64,000 bases of DNA, taken from assembly GCF_001921745.1 (NCBI RefSeq), contig NZ_MRYA01000009.1:1-64000 (forward strand). Direction: 5' to 3'. The notes under the pieces are model-generated. The model saw only the letters and a list, made by a program, of their open reading frames with translations, had not been told where the DNA came from and did not search any database. A program made the position numbers and the translations under genes. Position 1 is the first letter of the stretch. Every line of letters starts with the position of its first letter. The stretch comes from Psychrobacter sp. Cmf 22.2 (lineage in GTDB: Bacteria; Pseudomonadota; Gammaproteobacteria; Pseudomonadales; Moraxellaceae). Below, one piece after another: positions 18,712 to 27,996 of this stretch.

Positions 18712-19425
18712 TCAATCACTCAAAACATCATCCAACTCTTCAATAAAGCTGCGAATACGCTCAGCATTTGTGCCCAAATCGCTACCACCAACCCGTGATT
18801 TACTACGAATATCGACCAGACGTTCGCTACCTTCGTCAGTCACGCGTATGACAACATCGTCTTTAAAGCCAAACCACATCGTAGTATCCGTCGCTTCAAC
18901 GATACCTGCGCTTGTATCAGTACTTATAAGCTCCCAACCCAGATTATCAGCGGCTTGTTCGGTAGCTTTTATTAGTTCAGACTTTGATTGAGTATAAGTT
19001 AAGGTTTGTAGTTCAGGATAGGCTTTGCGTTGTTGCTCTGCGGTTTCTTCGCCAGCGTATTCGACTGGGTTTGGTGCATCAGCGCGTAGTGGGGCAATAG
19101 CTACAAACTCAGGTGGGTTGATCAAATCGGTTGAAATATCATGGATAGGCGGTACGCTTTTAGCAGTATTCATCATGCTAAGCGGAGTAATAATAGCAAC
19201 CGCAGCAAGTACGACTGCTGTGAGGGCACTACTAAGTCTGACCGTGTCACGTTTGAAGAATACTTGTATACCTAACAGGATAAGAGCAGCGATACCAGCG
19301 AACATGCCAAATTTGAACCCTGCAAAGGCAGTACCTAAGTCGAGAATACCAAATTTATAAAGCGGACCTGGTAATGCGACCAGCAAAAAGGCGATTAAGC
19401 TTACGAGACTGACTAGAATTTTCAT
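18712..19425 (-). CDS. DUF1499 family membrane protein
   Basis: Protein of unknown function (237 residues). Three hydrophobic segments occupy the first 100 residues (about 3-22, 38-55 and 66-85). The soluble C-terminal part matches DUF1499: INPPEFVAIAP, a Trp-Glu-Leu segment, ATDTTMWFGFKDDVVIRV, and VDIRSKSRVGGSDLGTNAERIRSF. GGAGA precedes the ATG. It sits between the transglycosylase and tpm genes on the same strand, with gaps large enough for separate promoters. Confidence 0.85.
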   Translation of the reverse strand: MKILVSLVSLIAFLLVALPGPLYKFGILDLGTAFAGFKFGMFAGIAALILLGIQVFFKRDTVRLSSALTAVVLAAVAIITPLSMMNTAKSVPPIHDISTDLINPPEFVAIAPLRADAPNPVEYAGEETAEQQRKAYPELQTLTYTQSKSELIKATEQAADNLGWELISTDTSAGIVEATDTTMWFGFKDDVVIRVTDEGSERLVDIRSKSRVGGSDLGTNAERIRSFIEELDDVLSD

Positions 19426-19499
19426 TAGACTTCTCCGTTATAAATGAATCACTGCTTAACCATTATTTGATTATTGCTTAGTCATAACACTAACGAATC

Positions 19500-20159
19500 T
19501 TACTTATTGTTCAATAGCCAAATATGCTCTGTCACTGCCAACTCCGGCGCTGAATGTATACTTGTAATGATGCTCTCAAGCTCAGTAATTTGATAATAAT
19601 TAGCATAATACTGCTGTAAATGTGCGTTACTAATTGAAAATGGTGGTCCATCCTTTTTACTTTGGTCATAATTCAACGTTAGCAAAATCTGAGCAGTATT
19701 ACTACTTAGCTCTCGTATTTGCTTACTATATTGCGGACGCATATCGGACGGCAGAGCAATCAATGCCGCTTTGTCATACACGGCATCAACGTCACCGATA
19801 TCTGCAGCTGTCAGCGCAAAAATATCAGCAACCCATAGCGTGATGGTTTGTTCTGCAAGCTGACCTTGGTAATATTTGATCGCTGGATTATCCGTATGCT
19901 GATGGACAGTAGGGGAGGTTTTTTGCTCAGCAAAAAATTCTTGGACGGCGGTCTCTACCAATTCAACGCCAACCACCTCATGGCCTTGTGCTGCTAGCCA
20001 AACCATATCAATTGACTTACCACATAAAGGCACAAAGATTCGGCTACCAACAGGCAAGTCTAAATGATGAAAGTACTTTATTAATAATGGATTAACCTCA
20101 GATTGATTAAAACCAATACGCTTCTCTTGCCAGCGCGTTTGCCAAAATTCAGGGGTCAT
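19500..20159 (-). CDS. tpm: Thiopurine S-methyltransferase
   Basis: SAM-dependent methyltransferase of the TPMT family, known in bacteria for methylating thiopurines and, in some species, selenium or tellurium compounds. The 219 residues show the family order: FWQTRWQEKRIGFNQ at the N-terminus, FVPLCGKSIDMVWLAAQGHEVVGVEL (SAM-binding), VDAVYDKAALIALP, and the PPFSIS motif. Length is normal. AAGG lies seven bases before the ATG. Its natural substrate here is not known. Confidence 0.92.
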   Translation of the reverse strand: MTPEFWQTRWQEKRIGFNQSEVNPLLIKYFHHLDLPVGSRIFVPLCGKSIDMVWLAAQGHEVVGVELVETAVQEFFAEQKTSPTVHQHTDNPAIKYYQGQLAEQTITLWVADIFALTAADIGDVDAVYDKAALIALPSDMRPQYSKQIRELSSNTAQILLTLNYDQSKKDGPPFSISNAHLQQYYANYYQITELESIITSIHSAPELAVTEHIWLLNNK

Positions 20160-20260
20160 ACATTCGCCTTTTTACGTTTAGGTTGATACTATCAATTATT
20201 TTTACAATCACATAAGCGACAATTGAGTGACAGTATTTGAGTGATAATGCTAGAGATAGT

Positions 20261-20294
20261 AAAAAGCCAAACACTTATATGATAAGCATTTGGC
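20261..20294 (-). terminator. Terminator of msrA
   Basis: Hairpin with stems GCCAAA/TTTGGC and CTTAT/ATAAG separated by a small internal loop, with five T on the minus strand. It lies between msrA and tpm, so these two are probably separate transcripts. Confidence 0.75.
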
Positions 20295-20356
20295 CTTAAT
20301 TAAATACTTCGCTAGAAATCTCTTACGAATGAATAATTTTTTATTCAATCCAGTGT

Positions 20357-20878
20357 TTAGCTCACCATATATTTACTAAATTCTTTGCGTAATTTGGCAA
20401 GCTTTGGTGGTATCGCAAAGTTGCAATAGGCTTGCCCTGGATTTCTATTAAAGAAGTCTTGATGAGACTCTTCTGCCCTATAGAACTCCATAGCAGGATG
20501 TACTTCTGTGACGACATTGACGCCCATATCACGTAGCTTATTGATGGTACGATCGACGGTTGGTTTTTGCTCTTCGTCAGTGTAGAACACCACGCTACGA
20601 TACTGGCTACCGACATCGTTGCCTTGACGATCCATCGTAGTGGGATCATGGGTGGCAAAGAAGACATCAAGTACTACTTCCAACGGTACGACACTCTCAT
20701 CAAACTCAACCTTGATAACTTCGACGTGTCCCGTGGTGCCGCTACACACATCTTCATAGTTAGCAGAAACAGCGTCGCCACCCATATAACCTGATACAAC
20801 AGATTGCACGCCTTTTACTGACAAAAATACGGATTCGGTGCACCAAAAGCAGCCACCGCCTAAGATAATGGTTTGCAT
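20357..20878 (-). CDS. msrA: Peptide-methionine (S)-S-oxide reductase
   Basis: Repairs oxidised methionine (S form) in proteins. The catalytic motif GGGCFWCTE is at residues 7-15 (Cys10), followed by GVQSVVSGYMGG, the VEVIKVEFDE strand and PTTMDRQGNDVGSQYRS, all normal for MsrA. The 173-residue length is the short, cytosolic form without a signal peptide. A resolving cysteine may be the one in QAYCNFAI near the C-terminus. AGGAA precedes the ATG. Confidence 0.95.
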   Translation of the reverse strand: MQTIILGGGCFWCTESVFLSVKGVQSVVSGYMGGDAVSANYEDVCSGTTGHVEVIKVEFDESVVPLEVVLDVFFATHDPTTMDRQGNDVGSQYRSVVFYTDEEQKPTVDRTINKLRDMGVNVVTEVHPAMEFYRAEESHQDFFNRNPGQAYCNFAIPPKLAKLRKEFSKYMVS

Positions 20879-21187
20879 AGTTTTTCCTATTATTATACCT
20901 GTTGTTATAAAGATGAGCTAAGGTCTGTATTTGGTTATAATGCTTGCATTTTTCAATGACAGATTACTTTTAATAACTTGTTACTTTCGATAACTTATTA
21001 TCCTTAGCATTACTTAAACAGCTTAGCAAGCAAGCCTAACGTAATAAGTAACAAACAGTAATGTTATAATGGGCTTTTGCTACGATAATTCGTTCAAAAC
21101 TAGAAATCAGTAATAATCACAATAAGCAAACAAGCACCGCTAAAAGCCTTTCAACATAAGTTCTATTATCAACAAACGAGTCACACC
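20879..21187. other. Divergent intergenic region, msrA / cmoA
   Basis: About 309 bases that must carry both promoters. I see no repeat, palindrome or RNA structure that I can support. Confidence 0.5.
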
Positions 21188-21973
21188 ATGAGCCAATCTA
21201 AGCCTGCTATCAAGCATGACACTTTATTTGATAAACCCTTTACCACGCCACTTGATAAAGCGGCGCGCTTTTCTTTTGATGAGCAAGTGGTGGCTTGTTT
21301 CCCTGATATGATTCGCCGCAGTGTGCCAGGTTATGGTCAAGTGCTGGCGATGCTCCCGATATTCGCCCGTCGTCATTGTAAGTATCGTCAGCAAAACGAT
21401 AATGGTCAGCGTGTCAGTCGAATTTATGATTTGGGCTGCTCACTTGGCGCGGCCAGTATGACGCTGGCAGGTGAGTTTGAGCCGCAAGATTTACAGATTA
21501 AAGCCATTGATATCTCGCCTGCGATGACGACTGAAGCGACTACTTTACTCAAGGATAATTATCCTGAACATGACATCGAAGTCATCACCGCTGATATTCG
21601 CGATATCAACCTTGAGCCATGTGACATGGTAATCTTAAACTTAACCTTACAGTTTTTGCCGGTTGCAGATAGAGTTGCGGTTTTGGACAAGGTTTATGCG
21701 GCGCTAGAGGAAGGCGGCATCCTGGTGCTGACCGAAAAGACCCATGCACTTGATGAGCAGTACGATGCGTGGTTGGTTGAGCGTTATTATGACTTTAAAC
21801 GCGCCAACGGTTATACCGAAATGGAAATTAGCGGTAAGCGCAATGCACTAGAAAATGTCCTTATTACCGATACTTTGGATGAGCATCATCAGCGTTTAAG
21901 CGCAGTTGGTTTTGCGCGGCATCTAACGTGGTTTCAGTTTTTAAACTTTGTCTCTATCGTAGCGTTTAAGTAG
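21188..21973 (+). CDS. cmoA: Carboxy-S-adenosyl-L-methionine synthase
   Basis: Makes carboxy-SAM from SAM and prephenate, the donor used by CmoB for wobble uridine modification (cmo5U34) in tRNA. The 261 residues carry the family N-terminus ([32 protein letters not shown]), the SAM-binding [16 protein letters not shown], and the [13 protein letters not shown] motif. The ribosome site is weak. cmoB follows after 50 bases, the usual arrangement. Confidence 0.95.
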   Translation: MSQSKPAIKHDTLFDKPFTTPLDKAARFSFDEQVVACFPDMIRRSVPGYGQVLAMLPIFARRHCKYRQQNDNGQRVSRIYDLGCSLGAASMTLAGEFEPQDLQIKAIDISPAMTTEATTLLKDNYPEHDIEVITADIRDINLEPCDMVILNLTLQFLPVADRVAVLDKVYAALEEGGILVLTEKTHALDEQYDAWLVERYYDFKRANGYTEMEISGKRNALENVLITDTLDEHHQRLSAVGFARHLTWFQFLNFVSIVAFK

Positions 21974-22023
21974 CTGTTTAACTTATCGACTTATCTTTTT
22001 ATCCTTATCAAACATGGTCTTTT

Positions 22024-23055
22024 ATGCTTAACGATACTATCCTTCATGCCGAACGTGAACTGTATTTAACCTTGCTAACACTCGCTCAGCAGCAGCCGAA
22101 CGCTTATGAATGGCTAACCCAATTACCAACCTGGCTGGGTGATATAAAAGACAAAGCCAACTACGCGCATGCGCCTGCTTACCAAGCGTCGGTGGCGCGT
22201 TTGCCAGAACTGACCGTCAATAATGTCGCTTTGGACAGCGACGTGCTGACGATTGAAGCGAATCTTAGTGAGTCTCAGCGCAAACAAACAACGGCATTGC
22301 TCAAGCAGCTGATGCCGTGGCGTAAAGGGCCTTTTCAGATCGGTGGTCAAATCGGCGATGATGCGTCAGGTATCAAGATCGATACCGAGTGGCACAGTGA
22401 TTGGAAATGGCAGCGAGTCGCACCGCATTTGGGCACCTTAAAAGGACGGCGCGTGCTCGATGTCGGCGGTGGCTCAGGCTATCACGGTTGGCGTATGGCA
22501 GGGGCTGGCGCGGAGACGGTGATTATTATTGATCCGTCTTGTTTGTTTTACCATCAGTTTATGGCGATTCGGCATTTTGTCGGCGCGGCTGATAGTTATA
22601 AAACGCATTATATCCCCGTCCCACTCGAAGCCTTACCTGAGCACAGTCAGCTGTTTGATACGGTGTTTAGTATGGGGGTGCTCTATCATCGTCAGTCACC
22701 CTTTGAGCATTTGCAACAGCTAAAGGGGCAGCTGGTCAAAGGCGGCGAGCTGGTGCTTGAGACGTTGGTAATCGAAGGCGATGCCAATACTGTACTAGTG
22801 CCGCATGACCGTTATGCGCAGATGAACAACGTGTATTTTTTACCGTCGGTAGCGGCATTAATCGGCTGGCTAGAAAAGGCAGGGTTTACGGACGTGCGCT
22901 GCGTTGATGTAGCAGTAACTTCAACTGAGGAGCAGCGTAAAACCGAATGGATGACTTATCATTCGTTAGCCGACTTTTTAGACCCCAATGATCCTACAAA
23001 GACCGTTGAAGGTTATCCTGCACCGATGCGCGCGACTATCATTGCCAAGAAATAG
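22024..23055 (+). CDS. cmoB: tRNA U34 carboxymethyltransferase
   Basis: Transfers the carboxymethyl group of carboxy-SAM to 5-hydroxyuridine at tRNA position 34. The 343 residues show an N-terminal helical part, then MPWRKGPFQIGG, the SAM-site GRRVLDVGGGSGYHGWRMAGAGA, and VFSMGVLYHRQSPFEHLQQLK, all typical of CmoB. Length is slightly above the E. coli protein. It shares an operon with cmoA. The upstream ribosome site is poor. Confidence 0.95.
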   Translation: MLNDTILHAERELYLTLLTLAQQQPNAYEWLTQLPTWLGDIKDKANYAHAPAYQASVARLPELTVNNVALDSDVLTIEANLSESQRKQTTALLKQLMPWRKGPFQIGGQIGDDASGIKIDTEWHSDWKWQRVAPHLGTLKGRRVLDVGGGSGYHGWRMAGAGAETVIIIDPSCLFYHQFMAIRHFVGAADSYKTHYIPVPLEALPEHSQLFDTVFSMGVLYHRQSPFEHLQQLKGQLVKGGELVLETLVIEGDANTVLVPHDRYAQMNNVYFLPSVAALIGWLEKAGFTDVRCVDVAVTSTEEQRKTEWMTYHSLADFLDPNDPTKTVEGYPAPMRATIIAKK

Positions 23056-23181
23056 CGTGATAAATGGTGTTGCTTTTAGCACATCGCTTTTGAGACTTAG
23101 TTCAGTGTTTTAAAGTATGCTTATCGGTATGACTGCCCACTAACTATTAAGTTGTTTTTTACACTTATCAATAATCAAAGG

Positions 23182-23400
23182 TTAGAGTAGCCATTTATCA
23201 AAGGCAACTTCTAATAATATTTTAAGCACAAAGCCCATAAAGCCAGCTCCTAGTGCTAAAAATATCCAAAAAGTACCCGCACGGCCCGCTTCGGACTTTT
23301 TGGTGATGTCCCAAACAATAAAGAATAAGAAGGCAATAAATATAGGTAATAGTACGTACAGTCCCCAACTGGTGACGGTACTAGCGGCAATAGCAAACAT
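23182..23400 (-). CDS. DUF2788 family small membrane protein
   Basis: A 72-residue protein with two membrane segments (about residues 13-30 and 43-63) separated by a short charged link (DITKKSEAGRAG). The order of helix, link and GFMGFVLKILLEVAF ending fits DUF2788, a family I associate with Moraxellaceae and other gammaproteobacteria. AGGA stands about ten bases before the ATG. Function is unknown. Confidence 0.7.
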   Translation of the reverse strand: MFAIAASTVTSWGLYVLLPIFIAFLFFIVWDITKKSEAGRAGTFWIFLALGAGFMGFVLKILLEVAFDKWLL

Positions 23401-23941
23401 GGCATAGTCCTATAAAGTGGTAACGTGCCCTCTATTTATATCTGTTATTTTATAGCTTTTTTTATGATAGTCGCCCTAATAAAAGCTTACTACTGCTCAT
23501 GATATGAGCGGTAATAAATATAATGAACGACACATAAATAGAAGGGTACAATACAAACAGTTATTATAACGCGGAAATAGACGGGTATAAACTGCTGCTG
23601 CTGGCGAGGCAACAGGAACGCTACAATTAACATGACTGCTCCGTCAATACGAATGACCAACGTCACTCAAAACATTGCACTTGGATGACATTAGACTGAG
23701 CGAAAAAGGCAAATTGGTCTTTTGTAGATACTCGCTGTTTTAGTGATAAGATTTTGGCGCTAATTTCGGCGCAAATGGTGCAATAACCTGTAAAGATTGT
23801 TATATTTATAGGTTATTTGTCTTTTTATATTATTCTATTTCTTCAAATGTCGGGCGCTATTATAATAAGCAGTTATCCACTGCGCGCATCCACTCATTTC
23901 TTACTGTTTTTTGTTGTTTATTTAACTGAGTTCACATCCTT
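23401..23941. other. Intergenic region upstream of argS
   Basis: About 540 bases. The first 350 show nothing I recognise. Near 23754-23774 there is a GCGC-based hairpin and at 23782-23817 a long stem-loop, listed separately. argS itself has no good ribosome site. Confidence 0.55.
23782..23830 (+). promoter_or_regulatory. Candidate attenuator-like stem-loop in the argS leader
   Basis: Thirteen-base stem AATAACCTGTAAA/TTTATAGGTTATT (one G-T pair) with a ten-base loop, followed by a T-rich stretch (TGTCTTTTTAT). It lies about 115 bases before argS. It could be an attenuator or simply a terminator for unseen upstream transcription. Confidence 0.4.
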
Positions 23942-25771
23942 ATGTCACAAGCCCAAATTGATACGCTAACATCGCTATTTAATGATGCGATTCACACCCT
24001 ACAAGCAGATGGCACGCTGCCAAATGACTGGCAAAATAACAGTCAAATTACTCGTACCAAAGACCTTAGTCATGGTGATTTTGCTAGTAACATCGCGCTT
24101 ACAGCTGCCAAAGCTGCTAAAGCCAATCCACGTCAATTGGCCGAAAAGATCGTCAACGCACTACCTGACAATCAAAATATTCGCCAAATAGAAATCGCAG
24201 GCCCAGGGTTTATTAATGTTTTCTTAAACGCAGAAGCTAAGTTTGCCGTGTTAGACGATATTTTTAAACAACAAGAGCGCTTTGGTTTAAGCGATCAGTT
24301 TGAAGGACAAAAAGTACAAGTTGAGTTTGTATCGGCCAACCCGACGTCAAGTCTGCATGTCGGTCATGGGCGCGGTGCAGCATTTGGTATGAGTGTTGCA
24401 AACTTGCTCGAAGCAGTTGGTTATGACGTCACGCGTGAGTATTATGTCAATGATGCCGGTCGACAAATGGACATTTTGGCGACCAGTACTTACTTGCGTT
24501 ATTTAGAAGCCAATGGCGAGCAAGTCACGTTCCCAGTTAACGGCTATCAGGGTGAGTATGTCCGTGACATTGCCCAAACACTAAAGACACAACATGGTGA
24601 TAGTTACGTACATAGCTTTGCCCAAGTCGCTAAAGAAGTCGCAGAAGATGCGCAGTTTGAGGTAAACGCTGATGGCGAAAAGACACTGTTATCCGGTGAC
24701 AAAGAAGCGCATATTGATGGCTTGATTCATAATAGCAAAACCTTGCTTGGCGATAGCTATGAGCTGTTTTTAAATGCAGCGCTTAGCAGCATTTTGGCTG
24801 ATATCAAAGATGATTTAAACGACTTTGGCGTACGCTACGAGTGCTGGTTTAGCGAAAGAGCGATTGATAGCGAGATTGAGCCTGCCCTGCAAGTATTGGA
24901 TGAAAAAGGTTATTTGTACGAAAAAGACGGTAATATTTGGTTTAAATCGACGGACTTTGGCGATGAAAAAGACCGTGTGGTACGCCGTGCCAATGGTCAG
25001 ACGACTTATTTCGCCTCTGACATTGCTTATCATAAGAATAAATTTGATCGTGGTTTTGATAAGGTTATCAATGTTTGGGGCGCAGATCACCATGGATATG
25101 TACCGCGAGTAAAAGCAGCATTATTGGCGCTTGGTATCGATGCTGAACGTCTTGATGTTGTATTGGTACAGTTTGTGGCCTTATGGCGTGGTAGTGAAAA
25201 AGTGCAAATGTCGTCACGCTCTGGTAAGTTTGTCACCTTACGTGAGCTACGTCATGAAGTAGGTAATGATGCGGCGCGTTTTTATTACGTAGCTCGTAAG
25301 CCTGAAGTACACGTTGATTTTGATTTGGAGCTTGCCAAATCACAAAGCAAGGACAATCAAGTTTATTATATCCAGTATGCACATGCGCGTGTTTGCCGAG
25401 TATTGGAGAAGCTACAAACCAACGGCTTGGCGGTAAACGATACAATTGGTTTGGAAAATCAAAACCTGCTCACGGCTCCCAGCGAAGATGAGCTTATTAA
25501 ATTGCTGGCAGGATATCCTGCGACATTGTTGAGATCTGCAACGGGTTACGAGCCTCATGTGTTAACCAATTATCTAAAAGAGTTGGCAGCGCTGTTTCAT
25601 GGCTGGTACGACAGCAATCGTATCTTGCCTGTGAGCTTAACGTCAGGTGAAACACCAAGCCAAAGCGAGATTGATATGATGCAAGCACGTTTGCGCTTAT
25701 CTAAAGCGGTGCGTCAAGTATTGGCCAATGGGCTTAGTTTATTAGGATTGTCTGCACCGTCTAGTATGTAA
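23942..25771 (+). CDS. argS: Arginyl-tRNA synthetase
   Basis: Charges tRNA-Arg with arginine; class I synthetase. The HIGH-type motif is SLHVGHGRG near residue 138, and the KMSKS counterpart is KVQMSSRSG near residue 420. The N-terminal Add1 domain and the C-terminal anticodon-binding domain (with the family ending LRLSKAVRQVLANGLSLLGL) are present. The 609-residue length is slightly above E. coli. The SPOR-domain gene follows after 65 bases, probably in the same transcript. Confidence 0.96.
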   Translation: MSQAQIDTLTSLFNDAIHTLQADGTLPNDWQNNSQITRTKDLSHGDFASNIALTAAKAAKANPRQLAEKIVNALPDNQNIRQIEIAGPGFINVFLNAEAKFAVLDDIFKQQERFGLSDQFEGQKVQVEFVSANPTSSLHVGHGRGAAFGMSVANLLEAVGYDVTREYYVNDAGRQMDILATSTYLRYLEANGEQVTFPVNGYQGEYVRDIAQTLKTQHGDSYVHSFAQVAKEVAEDAQFEVNADGEKTLLSGDKEAHIDGLIHNSKTLLGDSYELFLNAALSSILADIKDDLNDFGVRYECWFSERAIDSEIEPALQVLDEKGYLYEKDGNIWFKSTDFGDEKDRVVRRANGQTTYFASDIAYHKNKFDRGFDKVINVWGADHHGYVPRVKAALLALGIDAERLDVVLVQFVALWRGSEKVQMSSRSGKFVTLRELRHEVGNDAARFYYVARKPEVHVDFDLELAKSQSKDNQVYYIQYAHARVCRVLEKLQTNGLAVNDTIGLENQNLLTAPSEDELIKLLAGYPATLLRSATGYEPHVLTNYLKELAALFHGWYDSNRILPVSLTSGETPSQSEIDMMQARLRLSKAVRQVLANGLSLLGLSAPSSM

Positions 25772-25836
25772 TATAAGCATAGACGTCAAAGCGCAATAAT
25801 TTGATTACGTTAGATTCAGTAGGGAGATAAAGATCC

Positions 25837-26661
25837 ATGCTAGCCAAAAAACCTAAAGGTGCGACAGAAAAGCGCAAATCGAGTAGCGTATCAGGCTTAT
25901 TATGGATGTTAGTCGGGGCCATATTAACGCTTATGATAGGGGTGTTTTTATACCTGTCACCATTATTTGATTTCAGTCCTGCTGATAACACTGCTGGTAC
26001 AGATACTGATCGGCAAGTGCAGCCGCGTGTTGATACTGACACCGATAATAGCGATTATGAATTCTATGATATCTTGCCAAATCAAGAAATGGCTACTATC
26101 CCTGATGAAGACCTTAATGAGACAGGTCAACTAGGGGATTCAGGAGCTTTTGAACCTGATGTCGTGGTCACTCAACCTGAAGATAGCTCTGGTAGCAGTA
26201 ATGATGACCTGGGTAACTTTGGTATCTCTGAAAACACCACCATTGAGCCCAGTCGCGGCAACAATGCAGCAAATAGTGATAGTGACAATGATATTGTTAT
26301 TGTTGAAGAAAATGCGACCTATGATGGGTCAACGCCTGCTAGTAACAACGGCAACAGTAACTCTGCTAACCGTGCCAATAACACAGGTACAGGCACTGCC
26401 AGTATACAACCAGCTAAACCTGCAACCACTTACATTTTGCAAATCAATAGCTTCGGTGATGCTGATGAAGCTGATCGCCGACGCGCTCAAGTATTGATGG
26501 CTGGCGTTGACGCTAGAGTGGTAAAAAATACTACTGGTAACGGCTTGCCCATCTATCAAGTTATTTCGCGGCCGATGAACACTCGTCAAGCAGTGACGAC
26601 GGCACAGCAGCGCTTACAGAATAATGGTATCGATTCTATTATCGTTGAGCAGCGTCGTTAG
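25837..26661 (+). CDS. SPOR-domain membrane protein
   Basis: Probable cell-division-associated, peptidoglycan-binding protein. A Lys-rich cytosolic start is followed by one membrane span (residues 23-45), a long periplasmic linker rich in Asp, Ser, Asn and Glu (about 50-190), and a C-terminal SPOR domain (TTYILQINSFGDADEADRRRAQ onward to the end). This is the layout of FtsN-like proteins, and ftsN-like genes often follow argS, but the protein is too variable outside SPOR to call it FtsN. The ribosome site GGGAG is about 11 bases from the ATG. Confidence 0.83.
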   Translation: MLAKKPKGATEKRKSSSVSGLLWMLVGAILTLMIGVFLYLSPLFDFSPADNTAGTDTDRQVQPRVDTDTDNSDYEFYDILPNQEMATIPDEDLNETGQLGDSGAFEPDVVVTQPEDSSGSSNDDLGNFGISENTTIEPSRGNNAANSDSDNDIVIVEENATYDGSTPASNNGNSNSANRANNTGTGTASIQPAKPATTYILQINSFGDADEADRRRAQVLMAGVDARVVKNTTGNGLPIYQVISRPMNTRQAVTTAQQRLQNNGIDSIIVEQRR

Positions 26662-26701
26662 TTTGGACTGCTTATAAGTTTCCTATAGTTTGTTAATGAT
26701 T

Positions 26702-26728
26702 AAAAAGCGTCGCAATGGCGCTTTTTTT
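26702..26728 (+). terminator. Terminator after the SPOR gene
   Basis: Stem AAAAAGCG/CGCTTTTT with a nine-base loop and a T run. It ends the argS transcript. Confidence 0.8.
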
Positions 26729-26806
26729 ATCTCTCGTGTTTAGTAAAACTTTACTTGGTTGCTTTATTATATTTTGATAATCGAAAAATCCACAAAGAGT
26801 ATGGCT

Positions 26807-27898
26807 ATGACTGCATCTAACTCCGCCCCATCTGTCAATATGTTTAAAGCATTTTTTCAAAAGTATTTTATCGATGCTTTTACTGGTATGGCTCTAGGGC
26901 TATTTGTCACCTTAATCGCTGGCCTTATCATCTCGCAAATTGGTGGCTGGTTAGACTTACCAGCCCTTATCGCTGTCGGTAAACTGGCTTCTATTTTGAT
27001 GGGCGCTGGTATCGGAGTGGGTATTGCCTATTACCTCAAAGCACCAACATTGGTTATGCTAAGTTGCTTGGTGGCAGGTATGCTCGGCGCCCATTCTGAA
27101 GCATTAATGGCGGGGACGCTCTTTACACCGCAAGTGAGCGGTCCGGCAACTTTTGTCGCTTTACCTGGCAACCCGATAGGGGCATATTTGGCATCGGTAT
27201 TTGCTTATCGCGCTGGTACATGGGTCGCTGGCAAGACTAAGCTTGACATTCTATTAGTACCACTTGTGGTGTGTGGTATCGCGCTATTGGTCTGTGCGCT
27301 ACTCAATCCACCTATCGTCGCTGCTGTTGATGCTATTGGACAAGGTATCCAAGCCGCCACTGAGCTACAACCGTTATTAATGGGAATCGTGATAGCAGTT
27401 GTGGTTGGCATTTTACTGACGCTACCAACCTCAAGCGCAGCTATCTGTATCGCTATCGGGCTTGGCGGGCTGGCAGGCGGGGCGGCGGTGGTGGGCTGCG
27501 CGGCGCACATGATCGGCTTTGCCGTGGCGAGCTTTAAGGACAACGGTGTCAGCGGGGTGGTCTCTCAGGGGCTTGGCACCAGTATGCTACAAATACCTAA
27601 TGTACTTAAAAAGCCATTAATTTTATTGCCAGCCGTTGTCGCTAGCGCTATCGTCGGTCCTATTGCGACAGTCGGCTTTGGGCTGGCATGTACCGCAACT
27701 GGCGCTGGCATGGGTACGGCGGGGTTGGTCGGGGTGTTTGGCGTCATCGAGGCCTCGCAAGGACTGATGAGCACCGCACAGCTATGGACGGCGATTGTGT
27801 TATTGATGTTTGTGCTGCCAGCCGTGATTGCCGGTATCGTCGCTTATGTGATGCGGCGTATGGGCTGGCTGGTAGAAGGTGATATGAAGCTACCTTAA
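26807..27898 (+). CDS. Membrane protein, PTS EIIC-like (PF13303 type)
   Basis: Predicted multi-pass membrane protein (363 residues, about 9-10 spans) of the PTS_EIIC_2 type. The start at 26807 has AAAGAG seven bases upstream; an ATG six bases earlier is too close to it. Family features: FFQKYFIDAFTGMALGLF near the start, a PTLVMLSCLVAGMLGAHSEALMAG stretch, LPTSSAAICIAIGLGGLAGGAAVVGCAAHMIGFA, and a glycine-rich end. No EIIA, EIIB, HPr or EI gene lies nearby, so it may act as a non-PTS transporter; the substrate is unknown. The stretch 27460-27560 is clearly richer in GC than the rest. Confidence 0.75.
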   Translation: MTASNSAPSVNMFKAFFQKYFIDAFTGMALGLFVTLIAGLIISQIGGWLDLPALIAVGKLASILMGAGIGVGIAYYLKAPTLVMLSCLVAGMLGAHSEALMAGTLFTPQVSGPATFVALPGNPIGAYLASVFAYRAGTWVAGKTKLDILLVPLVVCGIALLVCALLNPPIVAAVDAIGQGIQAATELQPLLMGIVIAVVVGILLTLPTSSAAICIAIGLGGLAGGAAVVGCAAHMIGFAVASFKDNGVSGVVSQGLGTSMLQIPNVLKKPLILLPAVVASAIVGPIATVGFGLACTATGAGMGTAGLVGVFGVIEASQGLMSTAQLWTAIVLLMFVLPAVIAGIVAYVMRRMGWLVEGDMKLP

Positions 27899-27929
27899 AT
27901 ATTACTATGATGGTTATGCATACCGCAAA

Positions 27930-27962
27930 AAAGCCCAGTTATTTATAGCTGGGCTTTTTATC
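27930..27962. terminator. Terminator between convergent genes
   Basis: Stem AGCCCAG/CTGGGCT with A and T runs on both sides; it can end the EIIC-like gene (plus) and the cytochrome gene (minus). Confidence 0.9.
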
Positions 27963-27996
27963 TGAGTCCTTTTATTGTCTAAACCACTGACCTTTA

